NCBI RefSeq assembly: GCF_048128805.1 | Contig: NC_136012.1 | Coordinates: 12,837,725 to 12,901,724, forward strand | Reading direction: 5' to 3' | DNA from: Centroberyx gerrardi | Taxonomy: Eukaryota; Chordata; Actinopteri; Beryciformes; Berycidae | DNA: 64,000 bases | Shown: positions 44,563-63,091 of the stretch, piece after piece | How the letters are laid out: each line of letters starts with the position of its first letter | How positions within the stretch are numbered: the first letter of the stretch is position 1 | Program-made: the position numbers and the translations under genes | Notes under the pieces: model-generated | Told to the model about the DNA's origin: nothing | Databases searched by the model: none | What the model saw: the letters and a program-made list of their open reading frames with translations, nothing else

Positions 44563-47500
44563 TCACTCGCCCGTGTCATCCAGCTGTCGGGGAAGAAAGA
44601 AGATGGCCTTCTGTCCGATGTGGGTTCTTGACCCCAGTTTTGCTTTTCCGTTCTTTTTCAGGGCCACGTACCAGTTGCTCTCCTTATATTTCTGAGGTTG
44701 GTATGTGTTGTAGTGGTTTTCTTCCATCTTCTCCAGGAAGTAACACTCATCGCTCACTGTGGACTGGGAGATAAACACAAAACGGGCACAAACAGGTGAC
44801 AGCACTTGTTGTTGGGAGCTATTTTTGGCTTTTGGGTTGAGAAATTCTCTCTGGTATGAGATTAGCAGGTTTAAAAAGGCACTTAATACGGTTGACTCAG
44901 CAGCACTGCATGAAGCCTAACCCAGTTTACTCACAGGGATCATTCAGGTTATCTACAGTATATGGCTGTGTGATCATTTCTCATCTGTTGATCTGCAATC
45001 TAGCACTGTATCTGATCAGGTGAACAATCATCTTAACAGGTCTTAACAGTATAGAAACACTACAAAACCAAACCCCTTAATTTTATCCCTGAAATGTGCT
45101 TAATTTCTCCATTACATAAATATTAATTATCCATTAAAAATAATATACCTTTAAAAAAGTAAGGTTAGTATCATCAGGGATTTATTCATGGGTTGATTCC
45201 CAGAGACACTAGTAATTAAGGGATTTTTCATGCCTTTTGTGCAGGTTTAGAGGGTTAGTAAGTGGAAATTAATGGAAAAAGTTCCTGTCTCCCTGAATTT
45301 TTCATTAAATTAGAAAGTAAGGAGTCAAGATTAAACGGGTGTCTAAGGAGGTTTTGATGGGATCTCCTCCATTAAGAACTCCCTTCATTTTAAGGGGATT
45401 TTGCATGAATTAAGGGGTGAATTCATGTAAATGAATGAGAATGGAAGGTTCTTTTAACGGATGACTGGTTCGTAGAGATACTCACTGAACCATACAGGCG
45501 CCCCTCGTCGCTCATGGCCAGGTATCGGCCTGCCTCTGTTCCCTGGACGACCACGACGCCTCGCTCCACGGCTCGCAGCTTTAGAACAGCTGAGAGGAGA
45601 GAACACATACAAAAGAATTCCATAACAAAGGTTGAAACGTATGAACAAAAACTCTAAAAACATACTTTGTTTTCAGATAACAGAAAAATGGCAAAGGCAC
45701 AAATCTGTGAGATGATAGACCAAAGTAAACTCTACTCTTGTGCGTCATTTGTGATCTCTGTTCTAGACATTCTTGCTCTCGTTTCCTCTTCAGCTCTTAC
45801 AGTCAGCTGACAGGAAGAATACTGTAACATTTAAAATCCTTTGACGAAACTCATTTGAATGATGAAATATATCGTGACTGTGTCTTTGGTTAGAGTCTTA
45901 CTGCACATTGTTTACAGCTTTCTATGGGAGTTGCTCACAGATCCACACTGCGCTCTCCATGATCATGAGAGTGACATTAGGGTTTAGTTTTAGGGTGGAA
46001 CATTTTCACAGAGCAGTGGTATGTTCATGAGAAATTGACCTATGATGTCCAGTATTATGAGTGTTTAGTTCCAAAATGAAACAATCCAAACTGTAATTGG
46101 CACAAAATTTACTCTCAACTTGAAATATTAGTTGTTCAATTTGCTATTTAAAGTGATCTGTTTAGTCCTCCAATGTACATGTATCATTGAAAAATAAACT
46201 CATCTTTCATTTCAGTGATTCACTCTAGTCACTTGTTAACACAGGTCAAACTGATCTTATGTCTTCTCTTGCTTCTTGCCAAAATTGAAAAGGAACACCA
46301 CTCCTCCACAATTCCTCTGTTATTCCTACAATGTAGGACAATCAGTTCAATTCATAATCGTGGACGATTATGAATAGCTCCCTCCCGAAGCCAGAAACCA
46401 GATAACTAGCCCTGCATTCATGTGCTATCAGAAAAACAAATCTGACATGATCCATTCCAAGTCGAATGATGTAGTCGGAAAGTTGGAGAAACTTTTGCTA
46501 CCTGAGTTTCTGAGTTATGACTTGATGATATATGACCAATGACCAATAGCATGTAAATGCAACGCTGTTTAGCAGCCGACTTGGAAGTCCCGGATGTCGG
46601 ACCTTCCCACCAGCAGGTGAACCACAATGACCCAAGCTTGTGATGTCATCGGGTATAAAAGAGATAATAGGGAAATATGACACAGAGGAATTCTGTAGGG
46701 ATGAGGGTACGTTTTATTGGATGATAAAATTATATAACATTATAACATTCTAGGGCTCCACAAACTGACATTCATTGTCTATGGATCAGCCTACATTCAC
46801 ATCCTCCTATAATGCCATGGCAAGTCTGAGTCCTAGTTTTCTTATTTCTAGTTTTGGGAGACAGTTGTTCATGTTCACAAATATTGGTTTATTGTCCCAA
46901 ACCACGGGAATAATACATACTATGAATTCTTAAATAAAGTGGTGTTCTCCTTTAAGAGAGTGGAACTCTACAGACCAAAAAACACTTGCTGGATCAGGTA
47001 ACCTGTAAGGGAACCATGACGTTTCATATTTGAGAAGACCTACATTTCCCCCCTATCATTTCTGAATACCATTTACCGATTTTCACTTTGACCTTTTAGA
47101 GAACAGAAAGATTTGGCCCTACTGAAAAAATCAAGATAATATTCCCATAATATTCTTAGGGACTTGGTCTGATTATAGTGACTTTATTGTTTTCCTACTT
47201 CAAGTAGGCTATATTTTGATCTCATAAATCAATGGCAGATTCCTATGGGCTATTATGTATTGTTTACAATTTACTGTGATAATTGTATAATACCCTTCTA
47301 AACTTTATAATAGCACTACAGTTTTTATACTACAGGTTTACTATAACCTACTTTTTTGAGTAGAAGGCCCACTGCATCACCAGCCTCAATATGATTCATG
47401 GTGTATTTTCATAGTTGATTTTTCTCATATTTCTTGGTAAATATCTTGTACTTTGAATTCATAAACAAAGCCAAAATGATGGTGCAAAAGAGCTAATAAC

Positions 47501-47919
47501 TACTGGGATAGCCTATTTTTTTCAAGCTGAAATGCAGCGGTATTTCCCTTTAAAATGCCATCTTGTTGGCATAAGCTGCCCCCTTTTCTCCATTTGATAG
47601 AATTTAGAGGACAAATGGCTCATCTCCAGCTTAGTGAACCTGTGAGGCTGGTATTAAAAGAAGTGTAGGCCCATGCATAGCCACTAAGCGGGCGAGACCT
47701 GAATGCAGAATGTTGAATGGAAGTGTTGTGTGTTGCAGTCTTACTATGAACGTCATTGCCATCCCTGCTGCCTTGCACTGTCCCATCGGGGAGGATCTGG
47801 AGGTGATGTCCGCCATTCATGCAATAGAGGCGAGTCAGTTTTCTGTAGTCCGGCTGCAGGTTGCTGCCCAGCCTCTCCGGCCCCGCAGATAAAACAGCCA
47901 CCTCTCCATCCGTCATCAT
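44563..47919 (-). CDS. fgf1: Fibroblast growth factor 1, 3 coding exons, 159 aa
   Basis: Heparin-binding growth factor that signals through FGF receptors. Like FGF1 elsewhere it has no signal peptide. Coding exons in transcript order 47919-47745, 45589-45486 (104 bp, the classic FGF middle exon) and 44763-44563; 160 codons with TGA. It starts MMTDGEVAV with two tandem ATGs; either may serve. Exon 1 keeps [19 protein letters not shown]. Exon 3 keeps [36 protein letters not shown] and GQKAIFFLP, which include the heparin-binding loop. The basic NYKKPK motif of mammalian FGF1 reads DYRKLTR here. The middle exon ([20 protein letters not shown]) resembles FGF2 more than human FGF1. FGF1 is preferred because of LEENHYNTY-like sequence and linkage to ndfip1 and nr3c1. 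Confidence 0.94.
46350..46375. repeat. Perfect 12-bp-arm palindrome in fgf1 intron 1
   Basis: attcataatcgt, a two-base gg centre, then acgattatgaat. All twelve pairs match, and it stands alone in AT-rich sequence. Confidence 0.8.
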
Positions 47920-48198
47920 TTTATGCGTAAACCAAGTCCTGTAATCAGCCGAAGTGCCCGCAGTGGAGCCTAACCCCGACTACAGTGATCAGGTGTTACT
48001 TGCTCGTGGACGAGCGCACAGACCACACAGAGGTTGCGCGTTACCGATTGCTGGACCTCAAAGTGGGATCCGGGTATGGAGGGAGATCAGTGCCACATGT
48101 TGAAAGCTTCAGGCCAAGGTTTGAGAGGTTGAAAACGTGTGTGTTTTGTTTATTCTTCCAGGACAAAACTTAAAATATACCACTCCGATTTGCTTTTG

Positions 48199-48520
48199 TT
48201 AAAGGAATAGTTCACCCAAAAATGAAAATTATGCCATTATCTACTCAGGTCATGCCAGGTGAAACACTGTGGTTTGTTAGTCCATTTAACACACAGGGAA
48301 GTTTCCAGCAGCCTCATTCCAGAACAACTGAAGCCCATGGAGACTGATCTTTAGAGCTCCAACAAGAGCAAAAAACACACAAAAATGACTCCATACAGCT
48401 TGTGCAGCATAATCCAAGTCTTCTGAAGCCAAAGATATCATGCACCCAGACCTCATGCCTTCATGTGAACCCCCCCACCCCACTAAAGAAAGATTAAAGA
48501 AAAATTGGAGATATGCACTC
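48199..48520 (+). mobile_element. Fish interspersed repeat, TTAA-type DNA element end
   Basis: gttaaaggaatagttcaccc then aaaaatgaaaatt is a tip found widely in fish genomes, opening at a TTAA. The following sequence (ggaagtttccagcagcctca, catggagactgat, tcttctgaagccaaagatat) belongs to the same dispersed repeat. The mirrored far end is missing, so it is truncated. Confidence 0.55.
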
Positions 48521-49708
48521 TGTTGTAACTCCACCGACTGAAAATAATAAGCTAGAATTCAGTTTTCACAGATGAATATTGTTTTCTGTGATGTGCTGAC
48601 TTGTTTGCAATTAAACACCAGAGCAAGATTTCAATGTTGATATCCTGACAAAGACAGATATGCTGTGGAGACATACAGCAAGGTAACCTTAATCCTCTCA
48701 GTAAGATACATATTTTTTTCTTTTCAGAGTGACAGGTGCACAACCAACTTCTTAAAAGTTTATTTGGTGTTTGTCGTTGGCCTGCTGCACCCCATCAACA
48801 GGAAAGAAGTTGAAGAATTCATGTGTTATTCCCATGGTCTAGGATGGGCCTAATGTGATTTGTGCAAGTAATTAACTCTAATTAACCCAAATCCAGAGAC
48901 CAGAGAACTAAGACTCAAACTTGTGATGTCTCAGGTATAAAATCCGTGGCTGATCCATATAATAAATGGGGAAAGGTAGTGAAAGTGACTAAGAAACAAG
49001 CTCAGACATGCTGTAGATGAATGAGCATGTTTTGGTTGCTCTGATGCTGAGAGCCGATAGATGAACCATGTTATTACGACTGTTGAATCAAATCACAGCC
49101 GCATTCATTTTTCAAGGTTTTTTTTGTGATTAATAATTTAATATAATAATTTATTTATTTATTTATTTATTTTTTTACCTTTTCAGCTTTTGACACCAAC
49201 TTTGTCCTTTGGATTTTGAGTCGAGTGCCTCCATCCTCTTTAAATGGAGTGGTGTGCCTTTAATGGTGTGCATTCCTTTCCAATTTCTCATTAAAAGCTA
49301 TAATGCATACATGATACTCATTTTAAAGGTCAAACTTGCAAAGCTGCAAGGACTCAGAGGAGGAGAATCTGGCTGCTTGTCCTCCCTGCTGTAATTGCTC
49401 TGGGCATTAGTCATGTCAGCCCGCATCATGGTGAACTCCGCTATCTGATCTGACAAATCCACTCCACATCGTTAGTCTCACAATGTGGCATAGAGGCCGT
49501 GAGACAATGTGACTTCATTAAAGAGGCCCTATTGTAGGAATTCAACTTTTCCTCTATTTGTACACATATATGATCAAAGATGTTTCATAAAGACATTGTT
49601 GAAATATGATTTTGTTTTAGTGGTTAAATTCAATGTTATTGCATTTTCAAAAACATTTTTTTTTCTAACAGGCAGTTTCGGACTAACTCCAGTCAACGCA
49701 TCACAACT

Positions 49709-50140
49709 GGGGCCAGTTGCATAAAGATAGACCTGGTCTTAGACTTAAATGTGACTTTAAGTCAAACTTGCTATAGACATTTATATTTACCTGTTCCTAC
49801 TACTTCTTGGTTGTTGTAGATCTCTAATGGGTTGTTTCTGTCTCTAAAGACTCGCTCTCTTCTTCAGACTCTTCCCAAAAACCAAAGATTTGGCATCTCG
49901 TATGAAACAGCTTCAGTATTTAAACGTCCCACTCTGACAGTTAGGCCGACTCATTTCCATAACAACAAAGTTCTTAACTCAAGATTAGCCGGGGGGAAGG
50001 TGGCTAACATTCCTACCTCAAAATAAGTCAGTTGTAATATTTAAGTAACAGACAGTCTTAATTAGACTATTCCAACCTGAGAATCTAAGACCAGTCTAAG
50101 GCTTAGACTAGTCTTAAACTAGCTTTATGCAACTGGCCCC
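49709..50140. mobile_element. 432-bp MITE, GGGGCCAGTTGCATAAAG ends
   Basis: GGGGCCAGTTGCATAAAG at the left is matched by CTTTATGCAACTGGCCCC at the right. Subterminal taagac/gtctta motifs mirror each other further in. Non-coding. Fish families with these tips are usually placed near PIF/Harbinger or ISL2EU; that placement is from memory. Confidence 0.8.
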
Positions 50141-50258
50141 TGGACTTAATTGTCTCTCCTCACTGAATAATTGCTAAAATACTTCCAAGCAAGCAAGTTT
50201 GCAGCATTTGAACTGACCCTCCCCCCCTCCAAAATCATGAAAACTGAATATGGCACCT

Positions 50259-50462
50259 TACGGAAGAGGATTAGGGCCACATGTGAAACATTTGTTTGAG
50301 TTCTGAGATTAATCACAGAACACAGAATTCTGAGGATGAAGTCAGAATTCTGAGGATTAAAGTCAGAACTATTCTCAAAATTTTCATTTTAAACTTAGAA
50401 TTCTGACTTTATTCTCAGAACTCAAATACATTTTTCAGATGTGGCCCTAATCCTCTTCCATA
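50259..50462. mobile_element. 204-bp fold-back MITE
   Basis: Left GGAAGAGGATTAGGGCCACA, then ttgtttgagttctgag, is mirrored by the right arm over about 45 bases with few mismatches. The interior is built from cagaattctgag(g) modules in both orientations, so nearly the whole element can fold on itself. Confidence 0.8.
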
Positions 50463-51615
50463 CAACCTTTAAAATACTTAAGGAAAGGGCAAAATGTGTT
50501 GACTGCTATAAAAATCCCTTTATGCTGATGATTAACTCCCCAACACATTACTTGAGAATGTGAATAGATCAGTCAGTCGGTGGACTATGACAGCGTCTCT
50601 GCAACAGTCAGTAAACCAAGCGCCAGAATGGAAAAGCGCATTTATTTGATGAACAAGTGCTTGCTGTGATCATGAAAAGTGGCTTACAATGAGCTTACCA
50701 TTTCCATTGTTCAGAATGGAGTTAATATTATGGCATACATCAGCATACAGTTGGTTGTTTTGAAAAGTACCACACAGACATACAGTTTGACATTTAATCA
50801 ATGGAGGAAAAGATCAACAAGATTCACACTACAGAGGAGAAATAATACACAGGGTATAGAAAAACTATTATTTTGAGACAAATACACCACATTTTCTTTA
50901 CAATGGATTATATGTACATAATCGAAATTTTTAAGCAAAACAAAGCTTCAAAGAAAGCATATACCAGTGAAACATGATCCGCCCTTGATAATTCTCAAAA
51001 GTTAATGTCTGCATATGTTTTATACAAAATAGATTTTCAAACAATATTTGGGTAGTGCAAATTTTTAGATTCAAGCTGGTTGATTACTTTCACAAACAGT
51101 TTGTGTGTGAAAAGACTGACTCCTATCCTATTCACAGTATTACACAATTTGACCAAAGCCATCATGTTAGAATACAAAATGTGTTAAAAAACAAAGAACT
51201 GTACATTTGTCTTCTAAGAGCTACTTTGTCTACACTGACATATGCTGAATTTGTCTGTACTTGCTTTGGTCACCTTGTAGTCAAACATCAAATAGGCTTT
51301 TTTTTTTTTTGTTTTTTTTTTTGTCCAGTCTGGATGAGTTGTTTACTGACACAAGTGTGTTATTTCCTGAAAAGTCTGGCCTGCAGAGATAAAGTTAAAT
51401 GTGAATCTCCTCGATGCGAATAGCTTATATCTGAAAAACATTTTTAAAAAAAAGGAAGCAATTACATCTCTTCATGCGATAATGAAATATGTATATGTAA
51501 TTTCTATTGCATATTCAGTTGTCCTCCTCAAAAATGTATAAGAAGAAAGTAAGCAAGGATACATTTTTGAGCAAGGAGAGGCAAGTGTGCGGTTTCGTAT
51601 ACCTGTTTAACATGA

Positions 51616-51643
51616 ACAGCAGCAGCAGCGGCAGCAGCAGCAG
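51616..51643. repeat. Short (CAG)n run
   Basis: Nine trinucleotide units with one cgg interruption, outside any coding exon. Confidence 0.85.
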
Positions 51644-54604
51644 AGATTTGGAGACACACTGAATGTGAAAGTAACCCATGAGTCACCCTTACGCTGTTTG
51701 TAGGGATGATTTTCAGAACTATTTTGTATAATCACCAGAAACAAAACACAAGCATCCTTTTTCAGACATTGGAGGAGTGAGCATGGCTAAAGTGGAAAAA
51801 AACACTTCGGATGATGTTGGCATGGCAACGCACACCTGAAACTTACCTGATCTGTCAAGTGAACTTTTTCCTGACTTAAATACCATAAAACACACAAGCA
51901 CACAATTGCGGGAATCCAAACTCAATGTTTTTGGTTTTTTACAGTTGATACATGCCATGGAGAACACGGATAACCACATATGCACCAGTCATCAAATTTC
52001 AACCAATGACAACCTGAGCATGGGAGTTGTTCAACATTGCTGATGAGTAGCTTCATATTTGTTGTTGGCATAGCGTGTTAATGTGTTTTCCATCATTACA
52101 TGAGTAGACCGATGAGAGAGAATTACATGCATTTCATATTTAATGCACTACTAAGTACTGTGTAGCGACAAAATGCACCTTTCAAAATTGCTCAGTTGAT
52201 ATATTTATCCAATTATTGAAAAAACAGACAGTGCGTCACCTTTCCTATGCATTTCTGTCAAGAAATTTTTTTTTGAATGAAACAAATTCCCCTTGAAGAT
52301 TCACATTCATTTTGATACCTGGATTATTTTGTGCTTGAAACACAAAAACGAAATGACAGAAAGGGTATGAAGGACACTGATGACAAACAGCAGACAACCA
52401 AGTGCTAAATTGATGAAAATGAAAATGTTGCAACATATTTCAAACTCCCACATACTTTTAAAACACACAAAGAAAGGGTTACTGATAGAACTAAGTTATT
52501 CTATGTAATTACACAATAAACGTGTGTATTCCTTGCGTTAAAAATAAAGCTCAGTTATTAATTAATCATTTTATTTCATAATTACCCCAATCCGTGGACT
52601 GAAGGTCATATAAATCAAAAGTTTTTTTCCTTTTCTTGCATCAGACAAATTCATAAGCTTCAATACTAGGACACATTTGTTTCCTCTTCTGATATAAACA
52701 CTGACATATTTTCAAAATGATTGAAAACAGACAGAAAACAAGAGTTTGGCACTGAAATAGTTCCCAGAGAACGGAGGATCCATTTTGCCTGCCTCCGTCA
52801 GCAAAGCTACAGTTTCACTGCGAGATGACTTGACGAGGTGGGTCCGATGCCAAGTGCTTTAAAACAATGGGGTTTGACTAGCTACCACACATACACACAC
52901 ATATGCAAATATACTAGGCACACACACACACACACACACTATAAGAGCTGACGTTAAGACAAGGTGCCTAAAGGTTGCTAAGGAGCAGGGGGCTGAACGG
53001 GGGTTTGAGGTGATCAGCAGCTGTGTGAGGTTTTACCAGATAATTCATCTGCCAACATCTGACCCCAAGCCCTGTACAGGCAAGCTGTCATTCATACAAA
53101 TTGTACATTTTAACAATGTAGCAAGGTACGATGCGTAGGCTTTGGATAATAAACTATCCAAACCAGATGCGCATTGAGAGCATGCGTATAAAGAGTCTAT
53201 GAAGGGTCATCGCTGGCAGAATCGTGACTGCATGTTAGGTTTCTAATCCACTAAACAGACTGTAGCTCCCTACAAAGAACTAAAAATAAAAAGGACGGTC
53301 ATTTTCCCATCAGTTTGAGCCAAGTTAGAACCACAGAAACCAGTTCTCTGGGTTGTAAAAATGGAATAATCCTCAGAAACAAACAAAACAAAAATATGCC
53401 CTCTCTATTCTGATTGGTAGACGCATATTTCTATCACATTCCAGTCATTGTACTATTGGGAGGGGTGGGGGGCAAAAAAAAAAAAAAAAAGGAGCAGTTC
53501 TTTACTAATAGACAACGTTCTAACTGCCATCTATATTCATCTATTAGAGACTGGTACAGCCTATCGATAAGTCTTTCTTCACAGTCTTTTAAAGCCTTTA
53601 GCAGGGTTGGAAGTGCTAAGATTACACTTCAGGAATTAAAAGTGTGCGGGAGATGTGCGAGAGAGGAAGCAGATTGTGAATATTCACTTCTACACACTGA
53701 GGATGACGGAGCTGCCACTTCGAAAGATAAACACAGCCATTGAAAAAAAAAAAGAAAAAAAGGAAACCTGCAACTGCATGTAAATATAAAAATACAATCA
53801 ACATATGATGAGGGTAGACCATGATGGGTTTGAGAGGAACAAGCCTGAACAGGTGAATGGCTAAAATGAGAGTTGAAGCTAAAAAAGGCACATATTTTTC
53901 CCTTTTATAATAGACGTGTGTAAACCTGGAAGAGGTTAGCTTGAGGGAGAAATCATCCTTTGAAAAGGTGCACTTCCTAAAAACAATCCAACAGAGTTTC
54001 ATGTTACGTCTAAAGTGTTAAAGCAATAAAATTATGCTTCTGAAATGACTGTTTGGAAAACAAGGATATCTTTTTTCCCCCATGTGACTGATATCAACAT
54101 ACAACCTCCTATAAAAACTAAAAGAGGAGCACACAGTCTAAAAACCTATTTAATAGCATGTTATTAATCTTTGCTACCTTCCCAGGTAACAACGACCTGG
54201 AAAACTGTATAAACTGTGACATAATTTGAAAATGTAGAAAATATTATCATAACCTGTACATAGATATTTGCTTTATCTGTCTTAGATATCGTTCTGTATT
54301 TGAAGGTAAGAAACCTGAGACAACATGGATGGTTAGCCTATTTCACTCAGTGATTATCTTTTATCTTACAAAACATTTCCTACTTGTTATGCACTACATC
54401 TTCGACCGCTGAACAAAACAAAACCTCTGTGCTCTCGCTCTGTCTCTACACAAATATCTACCGTCTCTCTGCCCTCTCCCTCCAGACCCGTAAACCCCTA
54501 TAAAGTTGCATACTCGCTCCCAAAAACACCATTCACTCTTCTTCTCCGATCGCCTTCTTCCTCTTTACTGTCTTTTCATCTCTGCCCTGTTCCTGTCCAC
54601 TCTC

Positions 54605-54642
54605 GGGGGTGGGGGGTGGGGGTGGGGGTGGGGGGGGTGGTG
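54605..54642. repeat. G-rich (GGGGGT)n run next to the nr3c1 stop
   Basis: At least five G runs of four or more bases, separated by single T, on the plus strand. It begins about 48 bases beyond the nr3c1 stop codon in the transcript, where it is C-rich. Confidence 0.85.
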
Positions 54643-54689
54643 AGGTGACGTGGTGGGATTTTAAGGCATTGTGTCTTTGAGGGGCACAG

Positions 54690-60199
<5,510 letters not shown>

Positions 60200-61843
60200 T
60201 CAGGGAGACTGAGTCGCTCTCAACAAAATGGACACACATTTGAACTACAAAAGCATAAAAATAAACACGACAATCTTGACTGCAATTATCAGTTGGAAGT
60301 GTCATGCCAAGATGATTATAATCACACATTTCACAAATCAGTTGCACAGAATTTTTAGTATTTAATTGTTAATCCGAGGGTATTTAACACATGATTCTCT
60401 GAAGCCGCACCATAACAGTGTAAATCTGAAGCAGCTGTTGCAGTTGGGAAGAGCCATGCCTAGTTTAGCCCTTCTCCTGAAAGCATCTTCTCAGTTTTAA
60501 AAGCTTAACTTGAGTTCACATATTTGCAGCTTTGCACTGAACCCTTTTACAAATAAACTAAACATGAGCATACTTCCATCAGTCAATGTGTCCCTTGCTG
60601 TCTTCCCGTTTTCTAAATTCAACCTTAGTTCCCAACATCAAAAGAGAGTGAGACTGCCACTGTGTCTGGTTTAGGCCTTTAGAGTCTAAACTATCTAGGA
60701 CCTGTGGTCAAATCATAATGTAAGTGGCTGTCATAAAGCAATGCTTTTCCTTTGATTGAACCACAAATGTTCCTGGACCCAGTCAATAGTGGTTTGAGAT
60801 GGACCAACTCAAAACTACCACTAGAGGACGCCTGGCTTTGCTGCATCCATGCGCCAGAGGTCCCCACCCCCTTTCTAACCCAGTGGCCACAGAAACAACA
60901 ACGCCCACACTGAGAGGATATTGAGCCTGAGCGGCGCAACGACCGTGTCTGTCCGTCCATGTGTCAGCCCGTTTTCCACCGCAACGAAAACAAACACGCT
61001 TCATTTGATAAGAGCCGTTTTGAATTGTCACTGCCACTGCCAAGCCCTAATACACAGATTGGGCCAGGGGAGCTAAGTTCACTGTTAGTTATATAAGATG
61101 AGGTTGTTAACATGAAAGCAGGCCAGGCCCAAAGAGTCAGTGGGCGTAGCTGGATGGGAAAACCTGACTGAAACATCAAAGCATGGAGTCCAGAAGCAGA
61201 ACAGAAACCCCATCAGTCCTCTGAGGAGTCTGACTGGCCTCGACAGCTTTCTGAGTACCACTGACACTGTAGCATGGTCAATACAGTCAATATGTCAGGT
61301 CTGCGCCCATTTTCCTTCTCGGACTCTCTAGAACTGCGTTCTACTTGTTTGTGAACTTTCATTTCCTGAGTCTTGGGCTTTTGGGTGCACCCTGCCTTGT
61401 TTGGTGCATCTGCATCAAACTCTGGAGTCTTTACCCCCTTATTTTGGTTGGTTTGGGGAGGTGAGGACACCACAAAGTGGGGTGTTCACTAAACAGCTCC
61501 CTCCTGGTCCGCCTGAGAGAAGTGAACGCCATGCAAACCCTGGAGCTGATCGTTTGAATGCAAAGGGACTAAAGTCAGGAAACAGCCAACAAGTCAGCAC
61601 ATTTAAATAAAGCTGTTTGTCTGACTTTTGATAACATCTCCCTGAGCCACATCTTGCCATATCTTGCTATTTATAACTGAAAGTGAAAATGAAAGAACCC
61701 TTTCTGTAGACTTCTGCATGTTAGGATTCAACATTTTGCCCAAACAACGGCTGACGTGCACAGCTACATGGGAATGCAATGAGAAAAATCCAATGAAATA
61801 CTGCAACAAATGAATCTGAATCCAGCAAATCCAAATGCACTAT

Positions 61844-62368
61844 GGGGCTCATTCATAAAACTTACTGGCAGGTTTAGTGTGACGTTAGGGGCAGATAACG
61901 TCACGGTAGGGTATTTTCTCATTCAGAAACGTGAAATACTGGAACGTTATTAGTGTTATTGTTTTCCCCGTACTTCCACCCCTTTTGTTCATTTACATAT
62001 TGCGATTCACAAAAGCACACTGCGCCGCAGAAAATACCACCTGCTCTAGTCAGACGGTATATTGTAGAAATTAATGTTAACTAATTATTCCAAAAAAATC
62101 AATAGATAAAGTTACATTGTGTCCCAGGGCATTAGGCCTAATTATCATTGGAAACATGAAAATAAATGTTTAATAAATATGACTTTGCAATTATTAATTG
62201 ATTGCGGTTATAAAAGCCAGTTACCATCTGATTTGATTCAGTTTATCATGATAAAAAAAGAGAAGATGATCATTAGCACATCCCATAAACTTTTTATTAG
62301 CTGCTAGAGTGAAGTAGAGCTAAAGTATTTAGCTATTCTGTTACCGCATTGTTTTATGAATGAGCCCC
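61844..62368. mobile_element. 525-bp MITE with perfect 18-bp inverted ends
   Basis: GGGGCTCATTCATAAAAC at the left and its exact reverse complement at the right, flanked on both sides by tat, a possible three-base target duplication. The interior is AT-rich without a transposase. Confidence 0.85.
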
Positions 62369-63027
62369 TATATGTGATAAGATGACCATATTCTTTAGTT
62401 GCCTAGGCATGAACAGAATGTACCCTCACACAATATACCGGTCCGTGATAAAAAAGAAAAATGGAGCTGATAAGACAAACTAATACTGGATGGGGCAAAA
62501 CTCAATATCACAATTTCATGCTCATGTAGCTGGGCTTCTTTAAGTCTCCCATGCTAAGGAAGAAACATGTAGAGAGTTTGTTTTGTATATTGTTTTATAT
62601 ATATGATTCAATTCCAATGCTGGCACTTTTTGAATGACAGACCAATCACCCTGTCTTTGGATGCAGTGATGTGCATAACACACGATGTGCACGAGTGTGA
62701 AGGATGCACTATTTACCAACAAGCACCAGATTGAGCCATAGCTCGATGGGCCGTAGGCTGAGATCATTCAAACATTTGCTCAACCAACGTGTCTGAAGGC
62801 CTGCCATTTGGAACACAATCAACACTCTCTGGTAAACACAAATAACAGCAGCTGGGGTTAAGGGTTATTTATACATTTTATATACAAGGGCTGTGCGGCC
62901 ACGATGACGCAATCAGCATGCCATCTGTTTGATCACATGATCGATGACAGGAGGTATTTACATCCCCTCGCAGTGAGAGATTTACGGGCTTTCCTTAACG
63001 CAAAGCTAGGGTTAGAGTGGGCCAAAG

Positions 63028-63030
<3 letters not shown>

Positions 63031-63087
<57 letters not shown>
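63031..63087. repeat. (AC)n microsatellite
   Basis: About 28 uninterrupted AC units. Confidence 0.97.

Positions 63088-63091
<4 letters not shown>

Larger units (their letters stand above)
50641..54689 (-). other. nr3c1: Putative 3' UTR of nr3c1
   Basis: About 4 kb without recognisable coding exons after the nr3c1 stop, ending at a minus-strand AATAAA (plus TTTATT at 50641-50646). Mammalian NR3C1 also has a 3' UTR of several kilobases. It contains poly-T, CAG and CA simple repeats. The end point is inferred; other TTTATT sites occur inside. The spacer from the fgf1 start to here (47920-50640) holds only the repeats listed. Confidence 0.4.
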
